From an uncultured Ignavibacteria bacterium (lineage in GTDB: Bacteria > Bacteroidota > Ignavibacteria > Ignavibacteriales > Melioribacteraceae): a stretch of 7,259 nucleotides of DNA. The position numbers and the translations under genes were made by a program. The notes under the pieces are model-generated. The model made no database searches. It had not been told where the DNA came from and saw nothing but the letters and a program-made list of their open reading frames with translations. The stretch spans positions 1 to 7,259 of the forward strand of contig CALGLM010000102.1 in the NCBI GenBank assembly GCA_937930275.1. The letters run 5' to 3'. This document shows, piece by piece, positions 5,324-7,259 of the stretch. The first letter of the stretch is position 1. Each line of letters starts with the position of its first letter.

Positions 5324-6664
5324 TTACTTCATCTCTCTTCCGCCAAGTTCTTTAATTATGGCTTTAACTATCGGTGAATCATCATCTCTTTCCGCAATAA
5401 ATTCCTGTTTTTCGGAAAATGACTCTGTCTGTTTATTAACCGTTTTTTTTTCTACAACTGGCTCGGTAACTACAGGGGCAATAATTGAAGGATTAGCAGC
5501 CGGTTGTGTGTTATATACAACACTATTAATAACACCTTTCTCGTTTATCGAGCTTATCAATTCTTTAATGGTTGCACTTTTTTCTAAGCCGACTAACTGA
5601 AACAATGCAACTTCAAGTTTAAGTTTCGGATGAGACGAATTTTTAATATCGTATTGAGTTTTATTTATAAATGTTAAAATTCTAATTAAATCCGATTCGG
5701 AAAATGAATCCACATATTTTAAGTAAGCTTGCTTCATTATTTCAGAACTTTCAATTAAATCGGTTTTACGGCTTATTCTAAGAACCATAAAGTTTCTAAA
5801 ATGCTCTGTTAAACCGTTCAAAAAATCCGTTAAATTCCAGCCGTTATTATAAATTGCTTCAGTAACATCCAAAACTTTGGAAAAATTTCTTTCAATAATA
5901 GCATCCGAAACATCAAAATATATTTGATCATCAATGAGGTTAAGCATGCTTGAAATTAAATCTTTTGTGATTTTGTTACCGCAAAACGATACAACTTGAT
6001 CGAATAAACTTTGAGCATCGCGTAATGCACCGTCAGCACGTTTAGCTATTAAAGTTAATGATTGATCATCAATTTCAATTCCTTCGGCAGTTGCAATTTT
6101 AAGCAATAAGTTTTTAGTATCTTTTAACTCAACCCTTCTAAAATCAAAGCGTTGACATCTGGAAATAATTGTTAACGGTACTTTATGAATATCCGTTGTA
6201 GCAAAAATAAATACGACATGTTCGGGGGGTTCTTCCAACGTTTTTAACAATGCATTAAACGATTCCACCGTTAACATATGAACTTCATCTATAATATAAA
6301 TTTTATATTTTCCTTTTGCCGGGGTATATTTTACTGCTTCACGAATTGCTCTTATTTCTTCAATTCTTCGGTTTGAAGCGCCGTCAATTTCAAAAACATC
6401 CAGAATGGTGTTTTCCAAAAAATCCTTGCACATTTCACACTCGTTGCACGGTTCGCCGTCTTTTGGATTAAGACAGTTTAATCTTTTTGCCAAGATTCTT
6501 GCGGTAGTCGTTTTACCTATCCCTCTTGGACCCGTAAACATATAGGCGTGAGCGATTCTGCCGTTTGCAAGTGCATTTTTTAATGTTGTCGAAATATGTT
6601 CTTGACCTACAACTTCGCTAAAAGTTTGAGGACGCCATTTACGCGCCGTAACAACAAAAGCCAT
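5324..6664 (-). CDS. dnaX: DNA polymerase III subunit gamma/tau (clamp loader ATPase)
   Basis: DnaX is the AAA+ ATPase of the replication clamp loader, which opens and loads the beta sliding clamp. Visible motifs in order: the conserved N-terminus ARKWRPQTFSEVVGQEH (7-23), Walker A GPRGIGKT (45-52), four zinc-ligand cysteines C64, C73, C76 and C79, Walker B IYIIDEVHML (122-131), sensor 1 around ATTDIHKVP (155-163), arginine-finger SRC motif (168-170), and sensor 2 GALRDA (212-217). Helical domain III extends to about 365. Then comes a short low-complexity linker (about 385-428) and a C-terminal segment SPIVKAIIKELGGRE. At 446 residues it is much shorter than E. coli tau (643) and close to gamma (431), so domains IV and V of tau are not recognisable. 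The start has AGAGGA four bases upstream. The msrC stop is 13 bases before the start, so the two are probably co-transcribed. A run of nine A residues in codons 405-408 may allow slippage. Confidence 0.97.
   Translation of the reverse strand: MAFVVTARKWRPQTFSEVVGQEHISTTLKNALANGRIAHAYMFTGPRGIGKTTTARILAKRLNCLNPKDGEPCNECEMCKDFLENTILDVFEIDGASNRRIEEIRAIREAVKYTPAKGKYKIYIIDEVHMLTVESFNALLKTLEEPPEHVVFIFATTDIHKVPLTIISRCQRFDFRRVELKDTKNLLLKIATAEGIEIDDQSLTLIAKRADGALRDAQSLFDQVVSFCGNKITKDLISSMLNLIDDQIYFDVSDAIIERNFSKVLDVTEAIYNNGWNLTDFLNGLTEHFRNFMVLRISRKTDLIESSEIMKQAYLKYVDSFSESDLIRILTFINKTQYDIKNSSHPKLKLEVALFQLVGLEKSATIKELISSINEKGVINSVVYNTQPAANPSIIAPVVTEPVVEKKTVNKQTESFSEKQEFIAERDDDSPIVKAIIKELGGREMK
5443..5451 (-). 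other. Run of nine A residues in dnaX, possible slippage site
   Basis: On the coding strand codons 405-408 read GAA AAA AAA ACG, a run of nine A. If the ribosome slips back one base, or RNA polymerase adds one A, the next codons become AAC GGT TAA (stop at 5438-5436), giving a 409-residue product. If one A is lost, a different reading frame runs about 24 codons to a TAG. The dnaX genes of E. coli (A AAA AAG, ribosomal -1 shift) and Thermus thermophilus (a nine-A run, transcriptional slippage) use such runs to make two proteins. Runs of eight A also occur in two other genes here, so the run alone is weak evidence. Confidence 0.4.
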
Positions 6665-6668
6665 TAAT

Positions 6669-6674
6669 TCCTCT
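6669..6674 (-). promoter_or_regulatory. Ribosome binding site of dnaX
   Basis: AGAGGA on the minus strand lies four bases before the dnaX ATG, in the 13-base gap after the msrC stop. This placement fits translation from a shared transcript. Confidence 0.55.
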
Positions 6675-6677
6675 TTA

Positions 6678-7187
6678 TCAACTTAAAATAAATGAATCTA
6701 AATCTAAATTTGTTTTAATCAACTCTGCCAACATTTCAAGATATTTTTGGTCAACCTCGTTATATGCAGCAAGTTTATAACTATCCAGATCTAAAACCGC
6801 AAATAACTTTCCGTTAAAAACTATCGGAACAACTATTTCAGATCTTGAACTATTATCACATGCAATATGTCCTTCAAATTTATCCACATCCGGAACTATA
6901 ACAGTATTTAATTTTGAAGCTGCGGTGCCGCATACACCCTTATCGATTGGTATTTGAGTACACGCAACTTTTCCTTGAAATGGTCCTAAATAGAGAACTT
7001 CGTTTTGAAAAAAATAAAATCCTACCCAGCTTATTTTTTCAAAAGTTTGATTTAATAATGCACAAATATTAGAAAGACCCGTTATTACGGGTTCGTGTTT
7101 ATTAATTAAATATTCGGCATTTTCCAATACAAGTTTGTACTTTTCTTCATCCGAAAGATCTAATGAAATATTTATTTCTTCTGCCAT
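6678..7187 (-). CDS. msrC: Free methionine-R-sulfoxide reductase (GAF-domain fRMsr)
   Basis: This 169-residue cytosolic enzyme is predicted to reduce free L-methionine-R-sulfoxide to methionine with thioredoxin as electron donor. The whole protein is one GAF domain. Diagnostic segments are SWVGFYFF (53-60), LGPFQGKVACTQIP (67-80), KGVCGTAA (83-90), VPDVDKFEGHIACD (98-111), SRSEIVVPI (114-122) and LFAVLDLDS (128-136). Three cysteines, C76, C86 and C110, are spaced 10 and 24 residues apart, exactly the spacing of the E. coli fRMsr cysteines C84, C94 and C118, so the catalytic and resolving set looks intact. Length is normal for the family. The ATG has AGGT six bases upstream, overlapping the stop codon of the preceding gene. 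It sits between that unidentified gene and dnaX in a tight co-directional cluster, so expression is probably operonic and not dedicated to oxidative stress. Confidence 0.93.
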   Translation of the reverse strand: MAEEINISLDLSDEEKYKLVLENAEYLINKHEPVITGLSNICALLNQTFEKISWVGFYFFQNEVLYLGPFQGKVACTQIPIDKGVCGTAASKLNTVIVPDVDKFEGHIACDNSSRSEIVVPIVFNGKLFAVLDLDSYKLAAYNEVDQKYLEMLAELIKTNLDLDSFILS

Positions 7188-7193
7188 TTAATT

Positions 7194-7197
7194 ACCT
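7194..7197 (-). promoter_or_regulatory. Ribosome binding site of msrC overlapping the upstream stop
   Basis: On the minus strand TAGGTAATTAAATG carries the upstream gene's TAG stop, the AGGT core and the msrC ATG within 14 bases, indicating translational coupling or reinitiation. Confidence 0.5.
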
Positions 7198-7259
7198 ATT
7201 TTTTCTTTTTTGATTCGGGTTCCTTAATTTCAAATCCTTCAAAAATTAGCGGAAAGGCT
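7196..7259 (-). CDS. C-terminal end of an unidentified protein (partial)
   Basis: One minus-strand frame is open from the window edge to a TAG at 7198-7196, encoding 20 residues that end FEGFEIKEPESKKKK. The other two minus-strand frames give less protein-like sequence, one reaching a stop after six codons. The acidic segment followed by a lysine-rich tail is typical of a protein C-terminus but does not identify a family. The stop lies eight bases before the msrC start, so it is probably the upstream member of the msrC-dnaX operon. Most of the gene lies outside the window. Confidence 0.6.
   Translation of the reverse strand, partial: AFPLIFEGFEIKEPESKKKK

Noticed and set aside
5358..5600. 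Plus-strand 80-codon ORF opposite the 3' end of dnaX
   Set aside because: It is antisense to dnaX coding sequence and its low-complexity content mirrors the dnaX linker; no promoter or Shine-Dalgarno is evident.

Overview
The window looks like a chromosomal segment of an AT-rich member of the Bacteroidota/Chlorobi superphylum, most likely Ignavibacteria or a close relative (inference). Three things point there: a SusC-type TonB-dependent receptor with an N-terminal carboxypeptidase-regulatory-like domain; a lipoprotein partner resembling the DUF4249 family; and a secreted protein ending in a type IX secretion (T9SS) sorting domain with the YPNPFNPST signature common in Ignavibacteria. Unlike typical Bacteroidia, several genes here have recognisable Shine-Dalgarno sequences, and the promoter candidates have TATAAT-like -10 boxes. 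The organism cannot be named from the sequence alone.

Layout. Positions 1-196 are non-coding: a degenerate AATCAC-rich repeat followed by a likely promoter and an anti-SD-matching ribosome site. Positions 197-3429 (+) are a two-gene operon, an outer-membrane TonB-dependent receptor and a lipoprotein, joined by an ATGA stop/start overlap and closed by a hairpin terminator. A small uncharacterised gene (3475-3801, -) converges on that terminator. The 203-bp divergent spacer 3802-4004 carries promoter candidates for both directions and a GCAATTGC palindrome. Positions 4005-5237 (+) encode a secreted seven-repeat beta-propeller (YCF48/BNR-like) with a T9SS C-terminal domain, again closed by a hairpin terminator. 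Positions 5324-7259 are a compact minus-strand operon, read from right to left: the last 20 codons of an unidentified gene, then msrC (free methionine-R-sulfoxide reductase), then dnaX (DNA polymerase III clamp-loader subunit).

How the genes work together. The receptor/lipoprotein pair should form an outer-membrane uptake or surface complex of unknown substrate. The propeller protein is an independently transcribed exported protein. The minus-strand operon is housekeeping: replication clamp loading together with repair of oxidised free methionine. The small convergent gene has no visible link to its neighbours.

The most interesting point is in dnaX. The gene is short (446 codons) and has a run of nine A residues near its 3' end. 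A -1 shift there reaches a stop codon after two codons, which resembles the programmed slippage sites of other bacterial dnaX genes. No clearly new multi-gene system (defence, CRISPR, mobile element) is visible.
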